NCBI GenBank assembly: GCA_964449375.1
Contig: CAYVAS010000039.1
Span: 1 to 24,502, forward strand
DNA: 24,502 nucleotides
Direction: 5' to 3'
DNA from: JAFDWI01 sp964449375
Lineage (GTDB): Bacteria; Actinomycetota; Acidimicrobiia; Acidimicrobiales; Iamiaceae
The notes beneath the pieces were generated by a model. That model saw nothing but the letters and a program-made list of their open reading frames with translations, did no database searches and was not told where the DNA came from. This document shows positions 6,533 through 14,215 of this stretch, one piece after another. The translations under genes were made by a program, and so were the position numbers. Numbering within the stretch: position 1 is the first letter of the stretch; the number at the start of each line of letters is the position of its first letter.

Positions 6533-9262
6533 TCAGGCGGTGCGGCGTCGGGCGGTGCGATGCAGCGCCGCGCCGATGACGATCAGGCTCGAGCCCACGG
6601 CGATCAGCCCCCACGCTGCGGTGCCGGTGGCGGGCAGGTCGTCGGTGTGGGTCCGGGCGTCGTGGTGGCCGTCGGCGTCCTGGTCCACGCCGGGGGGCGG
6701 TGCGCCCGAGCCGGCGTCGACGTCGACGTCGATGGGCGTGGAGGTCGGCCCGCCGTTCGGGTCGCGCGGATGGTCGGGGGTGACCGATGTGGTCGGGCCG
6801 ACGGGTGAGGTCGGCTCCGGTGCGGTGGTGACCGGCGGGGGGCCCGGGGTGGTCGTCGACGGTGCCGTGGTGTCGGTGGGGGGCACCGTGGTCGTGGAAC
6901 CGGGCATGGTGGGTGGCGGCAGGGTGGAGGTCGTCGTGGTCGTGGTCGTTTCCTCCGGCGGGGCGAGTTCCTCCGAGGCGTTCTCCAGGGGCTCATGGGT
7001 CCGGCACGGTTCGTTGCGCAGCGTCGGGCACTCGGGTAGCGGCGTGGGCACCTCGAGGCCGGGCACCACCGGCAGCATCAGGGTCGAGGGCATCTCGGGG
7101 GTGCGGGCGATGGCGACTTCGGCGGTGGTGCCGGCGGGCTGGGTCTCGTCGAAGGCCCAGATCGGCTGGGAGCCGTTGGGCGCGGCGATCACGACGCGGA
7201 TGCGCGAGCCGGTCCGGTAGGCGTGGCCCTGGTAGTAGAGCGGAATCGCGACCTCGGCGAAGGCCCCCTCCGGCATGGGTTGCACATCTTCGGCCCGGAA
7301 GCTGGGGATCGGGTCGGCCGGGGTGCTCGCCCGTTTGAACACGTTGTCGGTTCCGGTGGACAGTTTGCGTTTGGAGGCCCGCAGCCAGCCGTTCTGCACG
7401 AAGGACTCCACCCCGTCGGGACGGACCTCTGAGATCGTGACCTGTAGGTCCACATCCGGCGTCGACGAGCGCACCCACAGGGTGGCCGCGCCGGTGCCGA
7501 ACACGGTGGTGTCCTCGGCCAGGGGTTCGGTCTCATAGGCCACCGCGGTGCCCTCGGGATTGGGCTGCCAGTTCCATTCCCAGTCCGCCGCGGTCGACCA
7601 CAGGCCACCGCCGCCGGTGCCGGCGTCGAAGTTGGTTCTGGGTATGGCGGTCGGATCCGCGGTGAACACGTCGGCGGCATGGTCGGTGGGCGGGGAGTCG
7701 CCCAGAGCGCCGTCGGCGCCCAGATACCAGGTCTTCACCCGGGTGTCGGTGGCGGGCAGCCCGTCGAGGCCGACGGTGTAGCCGGCGTAGGGGTTGCCGG
7801 CGAGGTGGACACCGCTGGGGTCGCTGCCCGCACCGTTGTCCATGCGCAACTGCACCCGGGGCAGGTCACGGAACGCTGCCAGGGCCCCCTGATAGGTGGT
7901 CTCGTCCTGGATGGGGTCGTGGGGCAGGGTGAAGTTCACCCCGTCGGGCGGTTCCATGGCGGTCTGGTAGATGATCGGCGCGGCCAGCTTCATCAGCGCG
8001 TTGTGGGGGCCGGGGGCCTGTTCGGCGACGAACAGGTGCAGAAAGTCGAACAGCTCGTTCAGGGTCTCGGGGGCGAGCGCGTCGATGTGGGTGCCGTTGG
8101 TGAAGGTGAACCACTTGTCGGAGCCGGTGAAGTGCCGGGCGAGTTCGGGGCAGTGCCCGCCGGTCTGTTCGTCCTGGAACTGGCAGGCCAGGAACACCGG
8201 CGCTTCGATCTTGTGGACGAAGGTGACCGGGTCCAGCGGGTCGGCGACGGCCGGGTCGTAGTGGTCGTTCGCGCGGATCTTGCCGATCAGGTCGACGGCT
8301 TCGAGGTGGAGTGCCTGGTTGGCCTCGCACACGGTGTCGCCGTCCTGGATCCGTTCCCAGGCCCACTTCTGGCCGGTGTCGGCGGTGGCGGGCTTGGCGT
8401 CGTCGACGCGGCCCTGGGCCCATTCGAAGGCGAAGCCGTTGTTGAGGATTCCGCCGGGGTACAGCGTGGTGGGGGTGGCGTCGATCACCGACAGCGGTGA
8501 GATGGCGGCCAGGCTGGGCGGGTTGAGTTGGGCGGCGAAGAGTTGGCTGATGCCGCCGTAGGACAGCCCGAACATGCCGACCTGGTTGTGCAGCACCCAG
8601 GGTTGGTTGGCGATGGTTTCGATCACGTCGTAGGCGTCCAGGTTCTGGAGCATCTCGAAGTAGTCGAAGGCGCCGCCGGAGCATCCGGTGCCACGCATGT
8701 TGACGTCGACCACGGCGAAGCCCATGGCGTTGGCGAGCACGGCCAGGCCGCTCTGGGGGCCGTCGGGGTCGGCGTAGCCGTAGCCGGAGTATTCGATGAG
8801 GGTGGGGTGGGGGCCGTCGCCACCCAGCAGCGGGGGCCGCACCGCGATGGCGAGCTGGGTGCCGTCGCGGGTGGTCAGGTACTGGTAGCCCGACGGAGCG
8901 ATGGTCTGGTCGTGGATCTCGGGGTTCCAGGGTTCCGGGGTGGTGTCGTGGACGGTGATCGGCGCGGACGTCGCACCGCTGGTGAGGTTCTCCACCACGT
9001 AGCCCTCCGCGGGGTCCACGCCGCGGAACAGCGCGGCGCCCAGGTCGTTGACCATGGTGGTGGCGACCACGTCGCCGTCGGCGTCGCGCAGTTCCAGCTC
9101 GTCCCCGGCGGTCAGGCCGGTGGCGTAGATCTGTTCGACGCTTCCCTTGGCGTCGAGGGTGCCCGGGTCGGCGTCGGCGTCCGCGGTGGTCGCGAGGGGC
9201 ACGCAGCACCCGGCGAGGAGGGCGGCGACGAGCAGAAGGGGGCGGATCCGGGACGTGGACAC
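6533..9262 (-). CDS. Exported CocE/NonD S15-type hydrolase with LPATG anchor
   Basis: This 909-residue protein starts at GTG 9262 (MSTSRIRPLL). Its signal peptide spans about 1-28 and includes a lipobox-like LLAGC at about 15-19. The CocE/X-Pro dipeptidyl-peptidase S15 alpha/beta hydrolase domain has the elbow GLSYGG at 232-237 (Ser234), a probable Asp364 in QFQDEQ, and His392 in THID. A jelly-roll C-terminal domain typical of the family covers roughly 570-770. A Thr/Pro-rich wall-spanning stretch then leads to LPATG at 876-880, a hydrophobic helix and a basic tail, which is a classic sortase substrate. The protein would cleave esters, amides or Xaa-Pro peptides outside the cell, but the substrate is unknown. 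If the Cys is lipidated and the LPATG is also used, anchoring would be double, so one signal is probably non-functional. It lies upstream of valS on the same strand. Confidence 0.9.
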   Translation of the reverse strand: MSTSRIRPLLLVAALLAGCCVPLATTADADADPGTLDAKGSVEQIYATGLTAGDELELRDADGDVVATTMVNDLGAALFRGVDPAEGYVVENLTSGATSAPITVHDTTPEPWNPEIHDQTIAPSGYQYLTTRDGTQLAIAVRPPLLGGDGPHPTLIEYSGYGYADPDGPQSGLAVLANAMGFAVVDVNMRGTGCSGGAFDYFEMLQNLDAYDVIETIANQPWVLHNQVGMFGLSYGGISQLFAAQLNPPSLAAISPLSVIDATPTTLYPGGILNNGFAFEWAQGRVDDAKPATADTGQKWAWERIQDGDTVCEANQALHLEAVDLIGKIRANDHYDPAVADPLDPVTFVHKIEAPVFLACQFQDEQTGGHCPELARHFTGSDKWFTFTNGTHIDALAPETLNELFDFLHLFVAEQAPGPHNALMKLAAPIIYQTAMEPPDGVNFTLPHDPIQDETTYQGALAAFRDLPRVQLRMDNGAGSDPSGVHLAGNPYAGYTVGLDGLPATDTRVKTWYLGADGALGDSPPTDHAADVFTADPTAIPRTNFDAGTGGGGLWSTAADWEWNWQPNPEGTAVAYETEPLAEDTTVFGTGAATLWVRSSTPDVDLQVTISEVRPDGVESFVQNGWLRASKRKLSTGTDNVFKRASTPADPIPSFRAEDVQPMPEGAFAEVAIPLYYQGHAYRTGSRIRVVIAAPNGSQPIWAFDETQPAGTTAEVAIARTPEMPSTLMLPVVPGLEVPTPLPECPTLRNEPCRTHEPLENASEELAPPEETTTTTTTSTLPPPTMPGSTTTVPPTDTTAPSTTTPGPPPVTTAPEPTSPVGPTTSVTPDHPRDPNGGPTSTPIDVDVDAGSGAPPPGVDQDADGHHDARTHTDDLPATGTAAWGLIAVGSSLIVIGAALHRTARRRTA

Positions 9263-9358
9263 CGCAGCAGGCTGTCATCTTCGGACCGTGGGGACAACCC
9301 GGGAGCTCGGACGCCGATCGGGCGGTGGTAGACATCGAGGGTCCAGCAGACGGGCGGT

Positions 9359-9862
9359 GTGCCCGACCGGAGATGCACGTTGTTCGCCTTTTTCTACGTG
9401 TTGTTCGCGGCGCTGTTCATCACGGCGGTGATCGGTCATGCGATGGGCGACAAGAAGGGCCGGGGGCTGCTCGGGTTCGTCCTGGGTTTTCTGCTCGGTC
9501 CGATCGGGTTGGTGATCATCTTCAAGATGCAGCGGCGTGTCGAGTGGGACGGCATGCCGGTGATCCCGCGGGACACGACCGGGATGAACCTGCGCAAGCT
9601 GCTGTCCCGCCAGCCGATGATCTCCCCGGACCAGGTGCCCCCCGGGTTCGTGCCGTGCCCGTCGTGCCAGCGCCTGATGGTCGACCGGGAGGTGGTGTGC
9701 CCCCGGTGTGGCACCCGGGTGCGGGACGGCATGGTCGAGGTGCCCGAGGCGTCCTCGGGCGGGTCGTCCACGTATTCGCCGATCGAACCGGAACCGTGGT
9801 GGTTTCAGGATGAGCCCGATGGGCCGCCTCCGCCGGGCAGTCCCGGTGGTTCACCGTTCTGA
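9359..9862 (+). CDS. Small membrane protein with C-terminal zinc ribbon
   Basis: The protein has about 167 residues and I do not recognise a named family. The N-terminal half has two hydrophobic segments, about 8-26 and 37-55. The second is Gly-rich (GLLGFVLGFLLGPIGLVIIF, exactly this run). A cytosolic part follows, with paired cysteines CPSC (100-103) and CPRCG (114-118) that form a probable zinc ribbon. The C-terminal tail is Pro/Gly-rich and acidic. The start is uncertain: GTG at 9359 gives the full length, and an in-frame TTG at 9377 would give a shorter protein beginning just before the first hydrophobic segment. It is divergent from the large hydrolase gene, with 96 nt between the starts, and convergent with the J-domain gene. 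It is alone on the plus strand within a long minus-strand block. Confidence 0.7.
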   Translation: MPDRRCTLFAFFYVLFAALFITAVIGHAMGDKKGRGLLGFVLGFLLGPIGLVIIFKMQRRVEWDGMPVIPRDTTGMNLRKLLSRQPMISPDQVPPGFVPCPSCQRLMVDREVVCPRCGTRVRDGMVEVPEASSGGSSTYSPIEPEPWWFQDEPDGPPPPGSPGGSPF

Positions 9863-9870
9863 GCGGTGGT

Positions 9871-10281
9871 TCAGCCGTCGAGGGGGGTCACGCGCCTGAG
9901 CAGTTCGGCGTAGGCGCCGTTGATCTGGACCATGCGCAGCTCGGCGCGGTGCCGTTCGGCGTCCGAGGCGGTCATGAATCGGTCCGGGTGGTACTTCTTG
10001 GCGAGTTTGCGGTGGGCCTTTTTGACCTGGTCGAGGGTCGCGCCGGGGTAGAGGCCGAGCACTTCGTAGGGGTCGGTGAGGGCGTGGCCCGCGGGCGCGG
10101 CGACCTGGCGGTCGGCGAAGAGCGACTCGGTGGTGAACTCGGAGAAGAACTCTGATTGGGCCCGACGGTCCTGGGTGGATTTGGGCGCGAAGGTCTTCTC
10201 GTCGTACCACCAGGGCGTGGTCGACTCAGGCTTGGTCTTGAAGTTGGTGCGCGCGTCCCGGCGCCCCCGACGTCGGCCCAT
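9871..10281 (-). CDS. J-domain (DnaJ-like) protein
   Basis: This 136-residue protein begins MGRRRGRRDA. The N-terminal 65 residues are basic and unassigned, rich in charged and aromatic residues. A J domain follows at about 69-131, with PYEVLGL at its start, the diagnostic HPD at 98-100 (KKYHPDRF) and a final helix of the NGAYAELL type. J domains stimulate the ATPase of Hsp70/DnaK and deliver substrates to it. There is no Gly/Phe region, zinc finger or C-terminal substrate-binding domain, so this is a class III J-protein rather than DnaJ itself. The partner and client are unknown. It is 16 nt downstream of the small minus-strand ORF at 10298-10711. Confidence 0.85.
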   Translation of the reverse strand: MGRRRGRRDARTNFKTKPESTTPWWYDEKTFAPKSTQDRRAQSEFFSEFTTESLFADRQVAAPAGHALTDPYEVLGLYPGATLDQVKKAHRKLAKKYHPDRFMTASDAERHRAELRMVQINGAYAELLRRVTPLDG

Positions 10282-10297
10282 GGGGCGAGTCTAGGCG

Positions 10298-10711
10298 TCA
10301 GCCGGCGAAGGCGGGGGTGGCTTCGATGGCTTCTGCTCGGGGTGCTGGGGCACCGTCGGTGCCGGGAGCCTCCGAGGGCTGCGGGTCCCCGGCGGTGGGG
10401 TCGACGGTCGATGGTGGTGGCGTTGAGGAGCCGGGCTGCCCCGGGTCGACCGGTGGTGTGGTGGTCACCGGTGCGGTGGTGGTCGACGCGGTGCGGTCGA
10501 CGCAGTGGGCCCGGACCAGGATCAACGACTGGGCCGGCAGGTGCACGGTGGCGGTGCCCGTCTCGGAGATCGGCATCGGTCGGTGCTGGTCCAGGGTGGT
10601 CGATTCGGTGTCGAGCGCGGCGATCGTGGCCGAACAGGACTGGGGGTGGTCGGCGGCCAGGTCGAGTTGCACGGTGCGGTCGGATCCGCCGCTGGCGAGG
10701 AAGTTCACCAC
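10298..10711 (-). CDS. Short Thr/Pro-tailed protein, probably a gene remnant
   Basis: The visible ORF has 137 residues from GTG at 10711 (MVNFLASGGS). Its first 70 residues look like the last beta-sandwich strands of a secreted carbohydrate-active or similar enzyme, with a terminal VHLPAQSLILVRAHC element. A Thr/Pro/Ser-rich tail follows. Protein-like sequence in the same frame (GSLTVRNAEGCLQILVV) extends upstream of the GTG to about 10760, without any ATG, GTG or TTG. The upstream in-frame stop is the TGA of the ABC-F gene itself. This suggests the true N-terminal part has been lost and only a 3' fragment remains. No signal peptide is present. A functional small protein cannot be excluded. 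Confidence 0.45.
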   Translation of the reverse strand: MVNFLASGGSDRTVQLDLAADHPQSCSATIAALDTESTTLDQHRPMPISETGTATVHLPAQSLILVRAHCVDRTASTTTAPVTTTPPVDPGQPGSSTPPPSTVDPTAGDPQPSEAPGTDGAPAPRAEAIEATPAFAG

Positions 10712-10879
10712 CAGGATCTGCAGACAGCCCTCGGCGTTGCGGACGGTCAGGCTTCCCAGTGGTCTGCGCTTCGGTTGTCCCCTTGGTCGGTGGGCCGCAT
10801 CGAGGGGCCCGGCGGTGCGTCGAGGCTCTAGGCGCGCCTTTGGCGTGGGCGGGGACGGCTCGGGGGCCGACGGTCTCGG

Positions 10880-12673
10880 TCAGTCGAGCGCCTCGGACAG
10901 CTCCAGCCAACGGTCCTCCAGGTCGGCGATCTCGGCTTCGACGCCGTGCAGTTCTTCGGCGAGGGCCCGCATGCCTTCGTAGTCGTCGTGGTCCTGGTCG
11001 GCCATGCGCTGGTGCAGCCGGTGGACCTGGCCGGTGAGCTTGTCGAGGCGCCGTTCGAGCGAGGCGATCTTCTTGGTGGTGCGGTGGCGGTGCGCGCCCG
11101 CGGGCGCGGGCCGGTCCGTGGCCGGCCCGGCGGGTGCGGTGGGGTGGCCGGGCGCGGTGGGGGCCGGCTGGGTCCGGCGGAGTTGCAGGTACTCGTCGAT
11201 GCCGCCGGGCAGGTGGCGCAGGCGCCCGTCGAGGAGCGCGTACTGCTGGTCGGTGACCCGTTCGACCAGGTAGCGGTCGTGGGAGACCACGATGAGGGTG
11301 CCGGGCCACGAGTCGAGCAGGTCTTCCATGGCGGTGAGCATCTCGGCGTCGACGTCGTTGGTGGGTTCGTCTAGGGCGATGACGTTGGGTTCGTCCAGCA
11401 GCAGAAGCAGCAGTTGCAGGCGCCGCTTCTGGCCACCGGAGAGTTCTTTGACCGGGGTGGACAGGTGAGCTCGGGCGAAGCCGAGGCGTTCCAGCAGTTG
11501 GGCCGGGGTCAGGTCGCGTCCGTCGACCGGGAAGGTCGCCTTGGTGCCTGCCAGCACGTCGCGCACCCGGTCACCGGCGATGGCGTCGAGTTGGGCGAAT
11601 CGTTGGTCGAGGAGCCCGAAGCGCACGGTTTGGCCGCGCCTGACCCGTCCCGAGGTCGGTTCCAGGGTGCCGGCGATGAGGTTCAGCAGCGTGGACTTGC
11701 CGCTGCCGTTGGGCCCCAGGATGCCGGTGCGTTCACCGGGGGCGATGCGCCACGTGATGTTGCGCAGCACTTCGTGGTCGCCGTAGCGCAGCGAGACGCC
11801 TTCGAGGTCGATGACGTCTTTGCCCAGGCGGGCCACAGCGAGGCGTTGCAGCTCCACGGGGTTGCGCAGCGGGGGCACGTCGGCGATGAGCTGGTTGGCG
11901 GCGTCGATGCGGAACTTGGGTTTGGAGGTGCGGGCTGGGGCGCCGCGGCGGAGCCAGGCCAGTTCCTTGCGCAGCAGGTTCTGGCGTTTGGCTTCGGCGG
12001 CGGCGGCGAGCCGGTCGCGTTCGACCCGTTGGAGCACATAGGCGGCGTAGCCGCCCTCGTAGCGGTCGACGGTCTGGTTGTGGACTTCCCAGGTGTGGGT
12101 GCAGACCTCGTCGAGGAACCAGCGGTCGTGGGTGATGATCAGCAGGGCGCCGGCGTTGGTGGCCCAGCGGCGTTGCAGGTGGTGGGCCAGCCAGGCGATG
12201 CCTTCGGTGTCGAGGTGGTTGGTGGGTTCGTCCAGGGCGATGACGTCCCATTCGCCGCTCAACAGGGCGGCCAGGGCGACCCGGCGGCGTTGGCCGCCGC
12301 TGAGCGAGGCGACGGGCGCATCCCAGGCCAGGTCGGCGACCAGGCCGCCGATCACCTCGCGCACCTTGGGGTCACCGGCCCATTCGTGTTCGGCCAGTTC
12401 GCCGACGATGGCCTGGCCCACGGTGGCGGTCTCGTCGAGGTCGTCGTCCTGGGTGAGCACGCCGAAGCGCACCCCACCGCGGCGGACGACCCGGCCGGCC
12501 TGGGGTTCGATCGTTCCGGCGAGCAGCCCGACCAGGGAGGACTTGCCGTCGCCGTTGCGCCCGACGATGCCGATGCGGTCACCGGCCTCCACGCCGACGG
12601 TGACCGAGTCGAAGACGACCCGCATCGGGTACTCCAGGTGCAGCACTTCGCCCACCACCAACGGCACCGCCAT
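10880..12673 (-). CDS. ABC-F family ATPase (Uup-like)
   Basis: This 597-residue soluble protein has two fused ABC ATPase domains and no membrane segments. The first domain has Walker A GRNGDGKSS at 38-46, signature LSGGQ at 124-128 and DEPTNHLD at 148-155. The second has GPNGSGKST at 320-328, LSGGQ at 411-415 and DEPTND at 435-440. The inter-domain linker (about 210-260) is basic. The C-terminal 65 residues (about 530-595) form a charged coiled coil preceded by an Ala/Pro/Thr linker, as in Uup. ABC-F proteins bind the ribosomal E site. Uup-type members act in translation or ribosome assembly, while others give antibiotic resistance, and these cannot be separated by eye. The ATG start at 12671-12673 is clear. 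It is divergent from the cas operon with 249 nt between the starts. Confidence 0.93.
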   Translation of the reverse strand: MAVPLVVGEVLHLEYPMRVVFDSVTVGVEAGDRIGIVGRNGDGKSSLVGLLAGTIEPQAGRVVRRGGVRFGVLTQDDDLDETATVGQAIVGELAEHEWAGDPKVREVIGGLVADLAWDAPVASLSGGQRRRVALAALLSGEWDVIALDEPTNHLDTEGIAWLAHHLQRRWATNAGALLIITHDRWFLDEVCTHTWEVHNQTVDRYEGGYAAYVLQRVERDRLAAAAEAKRQNLLRKELAWLRRGAPARTSKPKFRIDAANQLIADVPPLRNPVELQRLAVARLGKDVIDLEGVSLRYGDHEVLRNITWRIAPGERTGILGPNGSGKSTLLNLIAGTLEPTSGRVRRGQTVRFGLLDQRFAQLDAIAGDRVRDVLAGTKATFPVDGRDLTPAQLLERLGFARAHLSTPVKELSGGQKRRLQLLLLLLDEPNVIALDEPTNDVDAEMLTAMEDLLDSWPGTLIVVSHDRYLVERVTDQQYALLDGRLRHLPGGIDEYLQLRRTQPAPTAPGHPTAPAGPATDRPAPAGAHRHRTTKKIASLERRLDKLTGQVHRLHQRMADQDHDDYEGMRALAEELHGVEAEIADLEDRWLELSEALD

Positions 12674-12879
12674 CAGCGCTCCCCGGTCATCGAGGGTTCG
12701 TGGTCATGGCTGAGATCACGGGTCGTGCGCCTCCGGGTCGAGATCGTCTGCGCACCGCGCCCTATCCGAGTTGACGCGCGTGCGGTGCCGTGCACGCCGA
12801 AAGCTGGGTGGCCGCGCGCTCGTCGAGCACGATCCGGAGCGGAGTGTCGCACCCCTGGACTATGACTGGTCAGCGGAGA

Positions 12880-12898
12880 GCCGGCCAACGGGGCCGGC
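12880..12898 (+). repeat. Strong hairpin in the cas7 5' leader
   Basis: The arms GCCGGCC (12880-12886) and GGCCGGC (12892-12898) pair perfectly around AACGG. The stem ends 24 nt before the cas7 ATG, just upstream of the ribosome binding site. It could stabilise the mRNA end, act as an attenuator, or be an operator. Confidence 0.45.
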
Positions 12899-12906
12899 CT
12901 GGAAAT

Positions 12907-12914
12907 AGGGAGGA
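12907..12914 (+). promoter_or_regulatory. Ribosome binding site of cas7
   Basis: AGGGAGGA lies 8 nt before the ATG at 12923 and fixes that start. A closely similar block, GGGAGGAACACC, precedes the cas3 ATG at 15921 from within csb2. Confidence 0.75.
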
Positions 12915-12922
12915 ACCCACAA

Positions 12923-14215
12923 ATGAACCTGTCCTATGACGACCTCTTGGCGGCCGTTGCCGGTGATGGGGTCGGCGTCCGCGCCAAGCTGGCGCTTTCA
13001 CCACTCGACGGTCCCGGCGGAAAGGTGTTCCCGCCGACCTACGGGGTCGACGACCGGGCCGAGACCAAGTACGCGATCGAACAGCGGAAGGTGTTCGACA
13101 ACGACGGCGTCGACCGGACGGTCGAGTCGGTGGTCCTGTCCTCGGTTGCGGACCTGGCGAACCGGCAGGAGCTCGCGCTGCTCGATGCGTTCCGCTCCGG
13201 TGAACTGCAGATCCCGGTGGTCTCGACTGACTTCTCGGACATCGAGGGCGTCGAAGGCCTGGACCGCATCAGCTCACTTGAAGCACCACACCGTGTCTTC
13301 GACTCCCTCCTGCGGGACTCGCTGCTCGGTGACCGCCTGTTCCGCATGAGTGACCCGGGGCGCGCCATCACCGAGGCGTCGGTGTCCAATGCCGCCGCGC
13401 TGTTTCACCACGCTCCGACGACCCTGTTGTTCGGCGGCTGGGACTCCACGGGCCCCAAAGGCGGGCGCGGTGCCAAGTACGAACGCGCGATCACATCTGA
13501 GATCGTGGCCATCGACATCGCGCGCGGGGTCAAGACCAGCTCTCGAATCGACCCGGCCGGGATCGAACTCAAGGCGGGAACGCTCTATGAGGCGGCCGTC
13601 GAAGACGACAACACCGAGCTGGCCTGGACTCTGGACCCCGAAGAAGCGGTCGGAGGCGCCAAGAAGCCGACGCCCGTCAAGGGAGGGGGCGAAGGGGCTG
13701 CTGGCCGACCGTCCCAGGTCAACCACGGAAACATCACCCCCTCGATCGATGAGCGTTCCGGAGGCATCACCGCTGCACGCATCGAGCTGTCGGTGGTGCT
13801 CAGCTTCATCCAGCTCCGACGGCTCCGGTTCCCGGTGGACCACACCGGTAGCCCACTGGAATCATCGAAGCGGCGCGGTGCCGAAGCCGCGGCTCGTGCA
13901 GCAATCGCCGCGTTGGGGCTCGCCGCAGCGACGCTGAGCTACGAAGAGGGATTCGACCTCCGCAGTCGTTGCGTGCTCACCGCGCTGGACGACCTCGAGT
14001 TCGAGCTCATTCGCCGCGGTTCGGCTGAGAACACTCGGTTCACCCTCGATCGCGACCAGGCCTTGGCCCTCGTGGCCGAGGCTTCGGCGAAAGCGGCTGA
14101 GTTCGGGCTCACCTGGGCCGACGAAGAGCTGCTTCTGGAACCGGCGGAGCGTCTGGTCGAGTTGGTGCGCCGGAGCCAGGCGGTCGCCGAACGGCACGAG
14201 ACCGAGGAGGCGTGA
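12923..14215 (+). CDS. csb1: Type I-G Cas7 (Csb1, GSU0053 family)
   Basis: This 430-residue RAMP-type protein forms the crRNA-binding backbone of the type I-G surveillance complex, in several copies. The family-defining stretch is at 169-199, where LLFGGWDSTGPKGG is followed by GAKYERAITSEIVAIDI. A second conserved block around 123-131 contains HRVFDSLLRD. A Gly/Lys-rich loop at about 240-262 is likely flexible. The length is in the usual range for Csb1. It is the first gene of the cas operon, with a strong ribosome binding site. Its TGA shares one base with the ATG of csb2. The protein ends in a long charged helix, and a long minus-strand frame over this region is a shadow. Confidence 0.93.
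   Translation: MNLSYDDLLAAVAGDGVGVRAKLALSPLDGPGGKVFPPTYGVDDRAETKYAIEQRKVFDNDGVDRTVESVVLSSVADLANRQELALLDAFRSGELQIPVVSTDFSDIEGVEGLDRISSLEAPHRVFDSLLRDSLLGDRLFRMSDPGRAITEASVSNAAALFHHAPTTLLFGGWDSTGPKGGRGAKYERAITSEIVAIDIARGVKTSSRIDPAGIELKAGTLYEAAVEDDNTELAWTLDPEEAVGGAKKPTPVKGGGEGAAGRPSQVNHGNITPSIDERSGGITAARIELSVVLSFIQLRRLRFPVDHTGSPLESSKRRGAEAAARAAIAALGLAAATLSYEEGFDLRSRCVLTALDDLEFELIRRGSAENTRFTLDRDQALALVAEASAKAAEFGLTWADEELLLEPAERLVELVRRSQAVAERHETEEA

Larger units (their letters stand above)
12674..12922. promoter_or_regulatory. Divergent intergenic region, ABC-F and cas operon
   Basis: These 249 nt separate the ABC-F start from the cas7 start and must contain the promoters of both. A TTGACG at 12771-12776 and a TATGAC at 12861-12866 are visible on the plus strand but are not correctly spaced as a pair, so no cas promoter can be fixed. 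The region ends with a hairpin and a strong ribosome binding site before cas7. Confidence 0.4.

Noticed and set aside
4881..7220. 779-residue plus-strand ORF
   Set aside because: It spans valS and the end of the S15-type gene on the opposite strand, crossing their intergenic region. It is Val/Gly-rich with no motifs.
9972..11309. 445-residue minus-strand ORF
   Set aside because: It runs across the J-domain gene, the remnant ORF and the ABC-F gene in a different frame, and is Arg/Pro-rich, which is typical of a GC-rich shadow.
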